From: an uncultured Emergencia sp.
GTDB lineage: Bacteria > Bacillota > Clostridia > Peptostreptococcales > Anaerovoracaceae
DNA length: 27,554 nucleotides
Assembly: GCA_937997955.1 (NCBI GenBank)
Contig: CALLDR010000186.1
Span: 1 to 27,554 of the forward strand
Direction of reading: 5' to 3'
In this document: piece after piece, positions 13,543 through 20,608 of the stretch
Layout: every line of letters starts with the position of its first letter
Position numbering within the stretch: the stretch's first letter is position 1
Position numbers and translations under genes: made by a program
Notes under the pieces: model-generated
Databases searched by the model: none
What the model saw: only the letters and a program-made list of their open reading frames with translations
Told to the model about the DNA's origin: nothing

Positions 13543-13571
13543 ATATTACCCCAGTTCTTGTACTGTGTCAA
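13543..13571 (-). promoter_or_regulatory. sigma70-type promoter of ilvE
   Basis: On the minus strand TTGACA (13571-13566), exactly 17 bp, then TAATAT (13548-13543), about 55 bp before the ilvE start. Confidence 0.75.
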
Positions 13572-13606
13572 CAAGTTTGCATAAAAAATGTTGGTTTGCG
13601 CAACAA

Positions 13607-13621
13607 AATCTATAGAAAATT
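13607..13621. promoter_or_regulatory. CodY-like box between ilvE and the MATE gene
   Basis: AATCTATAGAAAATT matches the known CodY consensus (AATTTTC-W-GAAAATT) at 12 of 15 positions. It lies between the two divergent promoters, 35 bp upstream of the ilvE -35 box. CodY commonly controls branched-chain amino acid genes in Bacillota, but I cannot see whether codY exists here. Confidence 0.3.
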
Positions 13622-13634
13622 TCGGTGTATTTTC

Positions 13635-13664
13635 TTGACAAATGGCGTTTTAATCTGTTAAAAT
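13635..13664 (+). promoter_or_regulatory. sigma70-type promoter of the MATE operon
   Basis: TTGACA (13635-13640), 18 bp, TAAAAT (13659-13664). It leaves a leader of about 170 nt before the start codon. Confidence 0.65.
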
Positions 13665-13673
13665 ATGATCACA

Positions 13674-13842
13674 GCGTGTGGCGGAAGGCATAAATCCAGC
13701 TGAGGCCCAGGGCTGTTTTTTTGTAGCAAGATTATAAAAAACGATAAACAAAAATTCTGCGTGTAGCGTAAAGCGTAAATCCAGCTTTGCCCTGCGCGCT
13801 TTTTGTTTGCGGCAAGATACGAATAAAAGGAGGCACATTAAA
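13674..13842 (+). repeat. tandem ~85-bp leader duplication upstream of the MATE gene
   Basis: Copy 1 is 13674-13758 and copy 2 is 13759-13842. Both start GCGTGT-GCG and share TAAATCCAGCT, then a C-rich segment, a run of T and GCAAGAT. In copy 2 AAAGC and GCTTT can pair around GTAAATCCA. In copy 1 CAGC and GCTG can pair just before seven T, like a terminator. No riboswitch class I know (guanidine, ZTP, TPP, THF, preQ1) matches by eye. It could be a tandem attenuator or RNA element controlling efflux. Confidence 0.5.
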
Positions 13843-15273
13843 TTGGAAGAAAAATCAAATGCGTTTTTAGAAACGGAGAAGGTGGGCCGACTGATGCAGA
13901 AATATGCTGTTCCCTGCATTATTTCTCTTCTGGTCGCGGCCCTGTACAACATCGTAGACCAGATCTTTATCGCTAACGCGGACTATCTGGGATCTTACGG
14001 AAACGCGGCCAATACGGTCGTATTTCCTCTGACCGTATTGGCTCTGGCTATCGCGGTCATGATCGGCGACGGCTGCTGCGCCTTTGTGAGCATCTGTCTC
14101 GGAGCCGGCAAGCCGGACGACGCCCATCGCAGCGTCGGAAATTCCGTGATCCTGTCCATTGTCACCAGCGTGATTCTGGCAGCGGTCTATCTGATCTTTC
14201 AGGATCAGATTCTGACCATGTTCGGCGGCCGGGTCAACGAGGAGACCTTCCGCCTGTCAAAGGAGTACTTTTTCTGGATCACCCTGGGTATCCCGTTCTA
14301 CAGCTTTGGCCAGTCCATGAACCCGATCATCCGTTCCGACGGCAGTCCAAAGTTCGCCATGATGGCCACTTTGATCGGCGCGGCGGCCAACATTATATTA
14401 GACCCGATCTTTATCTTCATCTTTAAATGGGGCATGATGGGAGCCGCGGTGGCTACGGTACTGGGCCAGATCCTGACAGCGGCGGTTTCCATCTGGTATC
14501 TCTGCCACATGAAGGCCATGAAGCTGGGCAGAAACAGCTTCGGCTTCTTCGGCAGGCTGATGAAACGGTTCCTGCCTTTGGGACTGACCAGCTTTCTGGC
14601 GCAGATTTCGCTGGTCATTTCCATGGCGGCTGTGCAGAACATGTGCACCAAGTACGGCGCCATGGATCCGGTTTTTGGCCAGGCGGAGTACGCGCAGATC
14701 CCGCTGGCGGTTCTGGGTATCGTCATGAAGTTTTTCCAGATCGTCATCTCCATCGCGGTAGGCATGGCGGCCGGATGCATACCTGTAGTCGGATATAACA
14801 TCGGCGCGGGCAGAAAAGACAGGGCGAAGGACCTGTTCAAGCTGCTTCTGACCGCGGAGGCTGTGGTAGGCGCGGTGGCCCTGATCATCGTAGAGTTCTT
14901 CCCGGGCCAGCTGATCGCCATCTTCGGCGCGGCCAATGAAAGCGCGTATTACACAGAGTTTGCGATCAAATGCTTCCGCATCTACCTGTGCATGATGATC
15001 CTGGCTACTGTCAACAAAGGTACTTTCATCTACCTGCAGGCCATGGGCAAGGCGGTGGCGTCTACCGTCATATCCCTGACCAGAGAGGTGATCTTTGGCG
15101 TAGGCTTTGCTCTGCTGCTGCCGAGATTCTTCGGCCTGGACGGCCTGCTGTATTCCTTCCCGGTGTCTGACATTCTGACCTTCGTTATCGCGGCGGTGGC
15201 CATCGTCAGGACCTTCAGGGAGCTGAACGATCACTCTTCTTTACAAAATAACGCTAAGGAGGCAATCAAATGA
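13843..15273 (+). CDS. MATE family multidrug/sodium antiporter (476 aa)
   Basis: A twelve-helix multidrug and toxin extrusion protein of normal length. It has the internal MatE repeat pattern (LMQKYAVPCIISLLVAALYNIVDQIFIA near the N-terminus, the second half from about residue 240) and family signatures such as GNAANTVVFPL and QSMNPIIRSDGSPKFAM. I take TTG 13843 as the start because AAAGGAGG lies at 13826-13833, 9 nt upstream. The frame can be extended to a TTG at 13807, but that would put the ribosome binding site inside the gene. The 3' end overlaps the next gene by 4 bp. The substrate is unknown. Confidence 0.9.
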   Translation: MEEKSNAFLETEKVGRLMQKYAVPCIISLLVAALYNIVDQIFIANADYLGSYGNAANTVVFPLTVLALAIAVMIGDGCCAFVSICLGAGKPDDAHRSVGNSVILSIVTSVILAAVYLIFQDQILTMFGGRVNEETFRLSKEYFFWITLGIPFYSFGQSMNPIIRSDGSPKFAMMATLIGAAANIILDPIFIFIFKWGMMGAAVATVLGQILTAAVSIWYLCHMKAMKLGRNSFGFFGRLMKRFLPLGLTSFLAQISLVISMAAVQNMCTKYGAMDPVFGQAEYAQIPLAVLGIVMKFFQIVISIAVGMAAGCIPVVGYNIGAGRKDRAKDLFKLLLTAEAVVGAVALIIVEFFPGQLIAIFGAANESAYYTEFAIKCFRIYLCMMILATVNKGTFIYLQAMGKAVASTVISLTREVIFGVGFALLLPRFFGLDGLLYSFPVSDILTFVIAAVAIVRTFRELNDHSSLQNNAKEAIK

Positions 15274-15878
15274 GAAATCAAGTCATCACCATCAGTCGGC
15301 AGTTCGGCAGCGGCGGCAGGACCATAGGCAGAATGGTCGCGGAAAAGCTGGGGATCCCCTGCTACGACCACGAGCTGATCGAACGGATCGCAGAGGAAAC
15401 GGGATTTTCCAAAGAATATATTGAAGAAAACAGCGAGTCATCTGCCCACAGAAGCAGATTTGCCAGCGCCTTTTCTGACCGCGACTGGCAGGGCATGTCC
15501 ACCCAGGACCGGCTTTGGCAGTCACAGCGCCTGGTGATCCTGGGACTGGCGGAAAAAGGACCGTGCGTCATCATCGGCCGCTGCGCCGATTATATCCTGC
15601 GGGACAGAACCGACTGCCTGAAGGTATTCATTCACGCGGATATGGAAAAGCGGGCTGAGCGGATCGTAAGGCTTTATGGCGAGAGTGAAAACAAGCCGGA
15701 AAAGCGGCTGCGGGACAAGGATAAACGCAGAAAGGCGTATTATCAGTATTACACGGACATGGAATGGGGAGACGCGGTCAATTACGACCTGTCCCTGAAC
15801 AGCGGCACGCTGGGCATTGAGACCTGTGTCAGCGTGATCGAAGAACTCTATCAGAAAGAGCGAAAAGAAAACGACTGA
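15270..15878 (+). CDS. cytidylate kinase-like family protein (202 aa)
   Basis: ATG 15270 overlaps the MATE stop (ATGA) and follows AAGGAGG. The N-terminus ITISRQFGSGGRTIGRMVAEKL is the P-loop typical of the cytidylate-kinase-like 2 family, followed by YDHELIERIAEETGFS and IIGRCADYIL. The C-terminal LRDKDKRRKAYYQYYTDMEWGDAVNYDLSLNSG stretch is also typical. Family members are often annotated as nucleotide kinases, but the substrate is unproven and the housekeeping cmk is normally a different gene. Pairing with a MATE transporter suggests joint expression. Confidence 0.85.
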   Translation: MRNQVITISRQFGSGGRTIGRMVAEKLGIPCYDHELIERIAEETGFSKEYIEENSESSAHRSRFASAFSDRDWQGMSTQDRLWQSQRLVILGLAEKGPCVIIGRCADYILRDRTDCLKVFIHADMEKRAERIVRLYGESENKPEKRLRDKDKRRKAYYQYYTDMEWGDAVNYDLSLNSGTLGIETCVSVIEELYQKERKEND

Positions 15879-15905
15879 GGCTTGGATCGATAGAAACCTT
15901 GCTGG

Positions 15906-15953
15906 AGGCTTTGTCAGAGGCTTGGATAAAGACTTTGACAGAGGCTTTGTCAG
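15906..15953 (+). repeat. 12-bp repeat array after the kinase-like gene
   Basis: GAGGCTTTGTCA occurs at 15906-15917 and 15942-15953, 36 bp apart. Related GAGGCTTGGAT and GACGCTTTGAT words lie between and around them, all in 12-bp register. In one frame the stretch reads EALSEAW...TEALSDALMKEDV before a stop, but it has no start or ribosome binding site. Confidence 0.5.
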
Positions 15954-15992
15954 ACGCTTTGATGAAGGAAGACGTATAGATTTATAGGGGTA

Positions 15993-16033
15993 AAGAGGGC
16001 TGCCTGACAGATGGGGCGGCTCTCTTTTTTTTC
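15993..16033 (+). terminator. intrinsic terminator of the MATE operon
   Basis: AGAGGGCTGCC (15995-16005) pairs with GGCGGCTCTCT (16016-16026) with two G-U pairs, followed by eight T in all (16026-16033). Confidence 0.85.
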
Positions 16034-16064
16034 AAAGGTCTTAAATCATTTTCGCCATTTTCCT

Positions 16065-16092
16065 TGTACTTGGGTCGGAAATGTCATATAAT
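16065..16092 (+). promoter_or_regulatory. sigma70-type promoter of the folate operon
   Basis: TTGTAC (16065-16070), 16 bp, and a perfect TATAAT (16087-16092), about 70 bp before folE. Confidence 0.6.
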
Positions 16093-16160
16093 AAGTACTG
16101 GATATTCCCGCTTATTGCAGCGTCGGAATGGATCTTTCTGAAAGGAAGCATACATAAAAC

Positions 16161-16715
16161 ATGGATAAGGAAAAAATCAAGGAAGGTGTGCGCCTGATCC
16201 TGGAAGGAATCGGCGAGGATATACATAGAGAAGGTCTTTTGGAAACGCCGGAGCGGATCGCCCGCATGTACGAGGAGCTGGCTGCCGGTTACACGGACAG
16301 CGCGGCGGAGCATCTGGCCAAGCGGTTCCACGTAGACGACAATGACATGGTTTTGGAGAAGGATATCCATTTCTATTCCTTCTGCGAACATCATATGTTG
16401 CCGTTCTACGGCAACGCGGTGGTCGCGTATATTCCCGACGGCGAGGTGGTCGGACTGTCAAAGATCGCCCGGACTGTTGAGGTGTTCGCAAAGCGTTTTC
16501 AGCTGCAGGAGAGAATGGCGGCGCAGATCGCGGACGCGTTTATGGACGAACTCCACCCCAAAGGAGTCATGGTGCTCATCGAAGCGGAGCATATGTGCAT
16601 GACCATGCGCGGCATCAAAAAGCCTGGAACCAAGACGGTTACCGTAGTGGCAAGGGGCGCCTTTGAAGAAGATGAAAAGCTGCAGAACCGCTTCTTCCAG
16701 CTGCTGGGTAGATAG
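16161..16715 (+). CDS. folE: GTP cyclohydrolase I (184 aa)
   Basis: Converts GTP to 7,8-dihydroneopterin triphosphate, the first step of folate synthesis. The zinc ligands are visible: Cys75 and His78 in FCEHHMLPF, and Cys146 in EHMCMTMRG. Other family blocks are LLETPERIARMYEEL, VVGLSKIARTVEVFAKRFQLQERM and GIKKPGTKTVTV. The length is that of a classic type IA enzyme. It is the first gene of folE, HD protein, folP, folBK and a GNAT, with 2 bp to the next gene. Confidence 0.97.
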   Translation: MDKEKIKEGVRLILEGIGEDIHREGLLETPERIARMYEELAAGYTDSAAEHLAKRFHVDDNDMVLEKDIHFYSFCEHHMLPFYGNAVVAYIPDGEVVGLSKIARTVEVFAKRFQLQERMAAQIADAFMDELHPKGVMVLIEAEHMCMTMRGIKKPGTKTVTVVARGAFEEDEKLQNRFFQLLGR

Positions 16716-16717
16716 CC

Positions 16718-17266
16718 ATGGAACAGAGACAAGGCGCGGACCATGGACGGCGGCAGCAGGATCGCGGCGGGACGACGGCCGCGATGCACCGGGTGAACCG
16801 CATCGTCAGACACCCTCTTTGGCAGGGGGCCGCGGCGCAGATCGAAAAAGCTGAGACGGACCGCATCTTCTGCGGCCACGATCTGGATCACTTCCTTCAC
16901 GTGGCGCGGATGGCATATATTGAAAATCTGGAACGGCATTTGCAGCTCTCCAAGGAACTGATCTACGCGGCGGCGCTGCTTCACGATATCGGCCGGGGAC
17001 TGGAGTATGAACAGGGCATTCCCCACGACGAAGCCAGCTGCGCCCTGGCGGAAACCATTTTGACAGACTGCGGGTTTTGCCAGCGGGAGAGAGAGGCGGT
17101 GGTTGACGCCATTTCAGCCCACCGGGATCCGGACACAGCCGGACGGGACGATCTGGCCGGGGTCCTCTATAGGGCGGACAATGGCTCCCGCCCGTGTTTC
17201 TGGTGCCAGGCGGAGAGCCTTTGCAACTGGAAGGAAGATAAAAAGAATAAGGAGTTAGGGAAGTAA
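16718..17266 (+). CDS. HD-domain phosphohydrolase in the folate operon (182 aa)
   Basis: A metal-dependent HD hydrolase with His58 (HDLDHFLHV), the His89-Asp90 pair (LLHDIGRG), His103 (PHDEAS) and Asp154 (YRADNGSR). A conserved-looking cysteine tail (CFWC...CNW; Cys160, 163, 169) could bind metal. The first ~22 residues are low-complexity and lack a ribosome binding site, so the true start could be Met23 (ATG 16784). It sits 2 bp after folE and 1 bp before folP, where the enzyme removing phosphate from dihydroneopterin triphosphate would be expected. No Nudix-type FolQ is in the operon. Archaeal MptB, an HD enzyme, opens a dihydroneopterin cyclic phosphate. A pterin phosphatase role here is inference. 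Confidence 0.8.
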   Translation: MEQRQGADHGRRQQDRGGTTAAMHRVNRIVRHPLWQGAAAQIEKAETDRIFCGHDLDHFLHVARMAYIENLERHLQLSKELIYAAALLHDIGRGLEYEQGIPHDEASCALAETILTDCGFCQREREAVVDAISAHRDPDTAGRDDLAGVLYRADNGSRPCFWCQAESLCNWKEDKKNKELGK

Positions 17267-17267
17267 G

Positions 17268-18080
17268 ATGAAAATTGGAAACAAAGAATTTAACCTGGAA
17301 CATAACTGCTACATTATGGGAATCCTCAACGTGACGCCGGATTCCTTTTCTGATGGAGGAAAGTGGAACGATCTGGAGCGGGCCAGGGCTCACGTTGCGG
17401 ATATGATCGCGGAAGGCGCTGACATCATCGACATCGGCGGAGAATCCACCCGGCCGGGACACATACAGATCACCGTGCGGGAGGAGATCGACCGGGTCGT
17501 CCCCTACATCAAAATGGTCAAGGAAAGCTTTGACGTGCCCGTGTCCATCGACAGCTATAAGTCCGACGTGGTGGAAGCCGCGCTGCAGGCGGGAGCCGAC
17601 ATGGTCAACGACATCTGGGGGCTGAAATATGACCGCAGGGTGGCCGATCTGATCGCTGAATACGGCGTGCCGTGCTGCCTGATGCACAATCGTGAAAAAG
17701 CGGAGTACGACAGCTTTGCGGCGGACATGCTCTGCGATATGCGGGAGACGCTGGCCATCGCCAAGGCGGCCGGCATCAGGGACGAGCAGATTATCCTGGA
17801 CCCTGGCGTGGGCTTCGGCAAGACCTATGAGCACAACCTGATCGCCATAGACCGGCTGGAGGAGCTGTGCGGCCTGGGCTATCCGGTGCTGCTGGCAACC
17901 TCGCGGAAGTCGGTCATCGGCACGGCGCTGGACCTGCCTGTCGATCAAAGGGTGGAAGGCACCCTGGTCACCACGGTCATGGGGGTTATGAAAGGAGCGG
18001 CCTTTGTCCGCGTGCACGACATCAAAGAGAATTACAGGGCCATCAAGATGACCCAGGCTGTTTTGAGAGAGGGAAAATGA
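17268..18080 (+). CDS. folP: dihydropteroate synthase (270 aa)
   Basis: Joins the pterin pyrophosphate with p-aminobenzoate; the target of sulfonamides. The TIM-barrel family blocks are all present: GILNVTPDSFSDGG (18-31), DIIDIGGESTRPG (52-64), SIDSYKSDVVEAAL, ADMVNDIWG, LDPGVGFGKT and LLATSRKSVIG. The length is normal. It is preceded by AGGGAAG as ribosome binding site and starts 1 bp after the HD gene; its stop overlaps the start of folBK. Confidence 0.97.
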   Translation: MKIGNKEFNLEHNCYIMGILNVTPDSFSDGGKWNDLERARAHVADMIAEGADIIDIGGESTRPGHIQITVREEIDRVVPYIKMVKESFDVPVSIDSYKSDVVEAALQAGADMVNDIWGLKYDRRVADLIAEYGVPCCLMHNREKAEYDSFAADMLCDMRETLAIAKAAGIRDEQIILDPGVGFGKTYEHNLIAIDRLEELCGLGYPVLLATSRKSVIGTALDLPVDQRVEGTLVTTVMGVMKGAAFVRVHDIKENYRAIKMTQAVLREGK

Positions 18081-18916
18081 TGCGTTTTGACGAGATTCAT
18101 ATAGAAAATTTACAGGTATTCGCCAATCACGGCGTATTTCCGGAGGAAAACAAGCTGGGACAGAAATTTTTGATCAGCGCCGTATTATATACAGATACCC
18201 GGGAGGCGGGACAGGCGGACGATCTGACGCTGTCCACGGACTATGGGGCTGTCTCCCAGTTCATGACCCGCTTTCTGCAGGAGCATACGTATCAGCTCAT
18301 CGAAGCGGCGGCGGAGCATCTGGCTGCGGCCGTGCTGCTGGCATATCCGCTGGTTCGCGGGATTTCCCTGGAAATCAAAAAGCCGTGGGCCCCGGTGGGG
18401 CTGCCCCTGGAACACGTGTCGGTGAAGATCGAGAGATTCTGGCATAGAGCGTATATCGCCCTTGGCTCCAACATGGGAGACAAACAGGGCTATCTGGATC
18501 AGGCCGTAAAACGGCTTGACAGCGCGGCCGGCTGCCGCGTGGAAAAGGTTTCTAGCTATATTGTGACAGAACCCTACGGCGGCGTGGAACAGGACGACTT
18601 TCTGAACGGAGCCCTGGAGCTGCGCACCTTGCTGAGCCCTGCCGAGCTGCTGGAGCTGCTGCACGACATCGAAGCGGAAGCAGATCGAAAGAGGGAGATC
18701 CGCTGGGGTCCCCGCACGCTGGACCTGGACATTCTGCTCTACGATGACCTGGTCATGGAAAGCGAGGTTCTGACCATTCCGCATATCGAGATGCACAAGA
18801 GGGATTTCGTTCTGCGGCCGCTGGCGCAGATCGCGCCGTGGGCGGTGCATCCAGTGCTGGGAAGGACCGTGATGGAGCTGGCGGAAGCATTGGAGGCGCG
18901 TAATCTATGGAAGTGA
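18077..18916 (+). CDS. folBK: bifunctional dihydroneopterin aldolase / HPPK fusion (279 aa)
   Basis: Two enzymes in one chain. Residues 1-121 are FolB, which cleaves dihydroneopterin (VFANHGVFPEENKLGQKFLISAVL, STDYGAVSQ, EIKKPWAP with the conserved Lys). Residues ~124-279 are FolK, which transfers pyrophosphate from ATP to hydroxymethyl-dihydropterin (AYIALGSNMGDKQGYL, EPYGGVEQDDFLNGALEL, RWGPRTLDLDILLYDD, IPHIEMHKRDFVLRPLAQI). I start at ATG 18077, which overlaps the folP stop; ATG 18080 is an equal alternative. The open frame extends upstream into folP, but a start there is not plausible. The 3' end overlaps the acetyltransferase gene by 10 bp. Confidence 0.95.
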   Translation: MMRFDEIHIENLQVFANHGVFPEENKLGQKFLISAVLYTDTREAGQADDLTLSTDYGAVSQFMTRFLQEHTYQLIEAAAEHLAAAVLLAYPLVRGISLEIKKPWAPVGLPLEHVSVKIERFWHRAYIALGSNMGDKQGYLDQAVKRLDSAAGCRVEKVSSYIVTEPYGGVEQDDFLNGALELRTLLSPAELLELLHDIEAEADRKREIRWGPRTLDLDILLYDDLVMESEVLTIPHIEMHKRDFVLRPLAQIAPWAVHPVLGRTVMELAEALEARNLWK

Positions 18917-19344
18917 GTATCAAGCATTTTTCAGAGCTGAGCAGAGATGAGCTTTTCGACATCTACAAGCTGCGGGTGAGCGTTTTCGTGGTAGAACAGC
19001 AGTGCCCTTATCAGGAGGTCGACGATGGAGACCGGTCCGCTTATCACGTTTTCATGAAGGACGAGGAGGGGATACAGGCTTATCTCCGGATCCTGCCGGC
19101 GGGCGTGTCCTTTGATCAGGTTTCCCTCGGACGGGTGATCGCCGTAAAACGGCGCCGCGGCCTCGGCACGCGGATCGTGCTGGAGGGCATCAAAGCGGCC
19201 AGAGAACTGCTGGACGCCAGGGAAATCAAAATCGAAGCGCAGGTCTATGCCAAGGAGCTGTATGAGAAGATCGGCTTCGTTCAGACTTCAGAAGAATTTC
19301 TGGAGGACGGGATTCCCCACGTGGAAATGGTGTGGAAGCCCTGA
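18907..19344 (+). CDS. ElaA-type GNAT acetyltransferase (145 aa)
   Basis: A small acetyl-CoA-dependent transferase of the ElaA group: LRVSVFVVEQQCPYQEVDDGDRSAYH near the N-terminus, then LGRVIAVKRRRGLGTRIVLEG with the R-x-x-G-x-G/A acetyl-CoA loop (KRRRGLGT). The C-terminus (FVQTSEEFLEDGIPHVEMVWKP) is typical for ElaA. The substrate is unknown. ATG 18907 overlaps folBK by 10 bp, so it belongs to the folate operon. Its last 69 bp have a divergent second copy at 20065-20133, on the far side of the toxin-antitoxin pair. Confidence 0.88.
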   Translation: MEVSIKHFSELSRDELFDIYKLRVSVFVVEQQCPYQEVDDGDRSAYHVFMKDEEGIQAYLRILPAGVSFDQVSLGRVIAVKRRRGLGTRIVLEGIKAARELLDAREIKIEAQVYAKELYEKIGFVQTSEEFLEDGIPHVEMVWKP

Positions 19345-19360
19345 GAGAGATGAAAATTGA

Positions 19361-19389
19361 TTGGGCAAAACCAGAAAGCATGCTATAAT
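19361..19389 (+). promoter_or_regulatory. promoter of the toxin-antitoxin pair
   Basis: A perfect TATAAT (19384-19389) with a weak TTGGGC (19361-19366) 17 bp upstream. Transcription would begin near 19396, just before the translation start region. Confidence 0.5.
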
Positions 19390-19410
19390 ATAACGAGGAA
19401 GGTGGTGAGG

Positions 19411-19707
19411 GTGTTGCTCCAAATTGAAGATATTAAAAGATCCGTAACAAAACTGGCAAAGAAATACGGTGCTGAGAGAGTTTATCTGTTTGGATCTTAT
19501 GCCAGAGGTGAAGCGACTGAGCAAAGCGACATAGATCTGCGGATTGATAAAGGAAGTATCGTCGGAGGGATTGCCCTTGCTGGCTTATGCCTTGATCTTG
19601 AAGACGACCTTGGAAAATCAATAGACCTGGTAACAACCGGCGGACTTGATGAGCGTTTTTTGCGCGCGATCAAAAGCGAGGAGAGATTGATCTATGAAGC
19701 AGAATAA
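19411..19707 (+). CDS. mntA: MntA-type nucleotidyltransferase antitoxin (98 aa)
   Basis: A minimal nucleotidyltransferase with the hallmark G-S-x10-D-x-D: Gly28-Ser29 (LFGSYARGE) and Asp40/Asp42 (SDIDLRI). Family knowledge: MntA antitoxins inactivate HEPN toxins by adding AMP to a tyrosine of the toxin. The start is uncertain: GTG 19411 with AGGAAGG (19396-19402) is my choice; GTG 19405 and TTG 19414 are close alternatives. An upstream TTG at 19357 would place the start before the promoter. It overlaps the toxin gene by 14 bp. Composition is A+T richer than the folate operon, which suggests a transferred module. Confidence 0.88.
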   Translation: MLLQIEDIKRSVTKLAKKYGAERVYLFGSYARGEATEQSDIDLRIDKGSIVGGIALAGLCLDLEDDLGKSIDLVTTGGLDERFLRAIKSEERLIYEAE

Positions 19708-20047
19708 AGATATGAGGATACTGCAGCATATCGTGGATTACTGTGTCAGAGCAAAAGATACAGCGTCTTATTTTAAGGAGGATTTTGCCGTATTCAAAGA
19801 AAATCATGTTTTTCTGGATGCTATTGCGCTTTGTGTTTTGCAAATTGGTGAGCTTGCGGGAATACTGACAGATGATTTTAAGGCAAAACACACGGGAATG
19901 CCGTGGCGTCAAATCAAAGCTTTACGGAATATTGTCGCGCATAAGTATGGAACGGTAGATCCGGAAGTATTATGGGAAATACTGCAGCATGATATTCCAC
20001 GGCTGGAACAGTACTGTGTTGAGATCTTGAATAAAGAAAGCAACTAG
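19694..20047 (+). CDS. hepT: HepT-type HEPN ribonuclease toxin (117 aa)
   Basis: An all-helical HEPN protein with the R-x4-H motif Arg78-His83 followed by Tyr85 (RNIVAHKYG), the tyrosine that MntA enzymes AMPylate in characterised pairs. Other family blocks are ILQHIVDYCVRAKD near the N-terminus and ALCVLQIGELAG. It probably cleaves RNA, for example tRNA ends, when not AMPylated. It is translationally coupled to the antitoxin by a 14-bp overlap. Length is typical and all key residues are present, so the pair appears intact. Confidence 0.9.
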   Translation: MKQNKDMRILQHIVDYCVRAKDTASYFKEDFAVFKENHVFLDAIALCVLQIGELAGILTDDFKAKHTGMPWRQIKALRNIVAHKYGTVDPEVLWEILQHDIPRLEQYCVEILNKESN

Positions 20048-20064
20048 AATAAGGATAGCTCAGT

Positions 20065-20133
20065 TTCGCCCAGACCTCAGAGGAATTCCTGGAGGGTGGC
20101 ATAGCCTATGTAGAGATGGTGTGGAAGAAATAA
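20065..20133 (+). pseudogene. orphan 3' fragment of an ElaA-type acetyltransferase
   Basis: The frame encodes FAQTSEEFLEGGIAYVEMVW plus KK and a stop. This matches the last 22 residues of the GNAT ending at 19344 at 17 positions, with the same length to the stop. No upstream part of the gene is present. The toxin-antitoxin pair lies exactly between the two copies of this end. Confidence 0.8.
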
Positions 20134-20163
20134 GATTTTGCATAAAAATATGCCAATTTCCTC

Positions 20164-20192
20164 TTGAAAATCACCCGTATTTTGGATATACT
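20164..20192 (+). promoter_or_regulatory. sigma70-type promoter of the T-box/valS operon
   Basis: TTGAAA (20164-20169), exactly 17 bp, TATACT (20187-20192). A GCATA-AAAA-TATGC inverted repeat lies just upstream (20140-20153). Confidence 0.7.
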
Positions 20193-20220
20193 ATTATAGA
20201 TAAACCAAAAATGCATATAC

Positions 20221-20501
20221 GGCGTTGAAGAAGAGGAGTAGGCGAGAAAACACTCTACAGAGAATAAGGTTCACGGGCTGAGAGACCTTAGAGAAATCGT
20301 ATCCGCTGAAGGTTGCTTCGGAGCCTGATTTAAAATGAGGGTCATCCAGCGGCAAAGCTGACTGCATGGGCAAAGCTGACAGAGCTGATATTGTCAGATC
20401 TGTGTGCAGGGTCTGCGCGGCTGCATGGATGAAACAAAGGTGGTACCGCGGAAATTTTTCGTCCTTTGCTGGCAGAAGCCGGCAGAGGATGTTTTAGTTT
20501 T
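20221..20501 (+). promoter_or_regulatory. T-box leader controlling valS
   Basis: The invariant T-box AAAGGTGGTACCGCGG is at 20436-20451. Complementary CCTTT at 20463-20467 can form the antiterminator, with a competing terminator directly after. The AGTA of the stem I loop-E motif is at 20237-20240. The specifier codon is probably GTA (20299-20301, after GAAATC), a valine codon; I am less sure of this because an ATC precedes it. Known mechanism: uncharged tRNA-Val binding allows read-through into valS. The boundaries are approximate. Confidence 0.92.
20462..20501 (+). terminator. T-box regulatory terminator
   Basis: TCCTTTGCTGGC (20462-20473) pairs with GCCGGCAGAGGA (20478-20489) with one G-U pair and an AGAA loop, followed by TGTTTTAGTTTT. 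It is mutually exclusive with the antiterminator. Confidence 0.8.
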
Positions 20502-20608
20502 GGCACATTGACCGGTGAACGGGCTGTGCCCGCGGTGTACCGATGCCGCTGTTCAATGGATCATTCAAACATATAAAAATAGACAGAAAGGAAACGGAAG
20601 AAACCAAG

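Noticed and set aside
13807..13842. Longer MATE protein starting at TTG 13807
   Set aside because: It would place the AAAGGAGG ribosome binding site inside the gene; TTG 13843 is correctly spaced from it.
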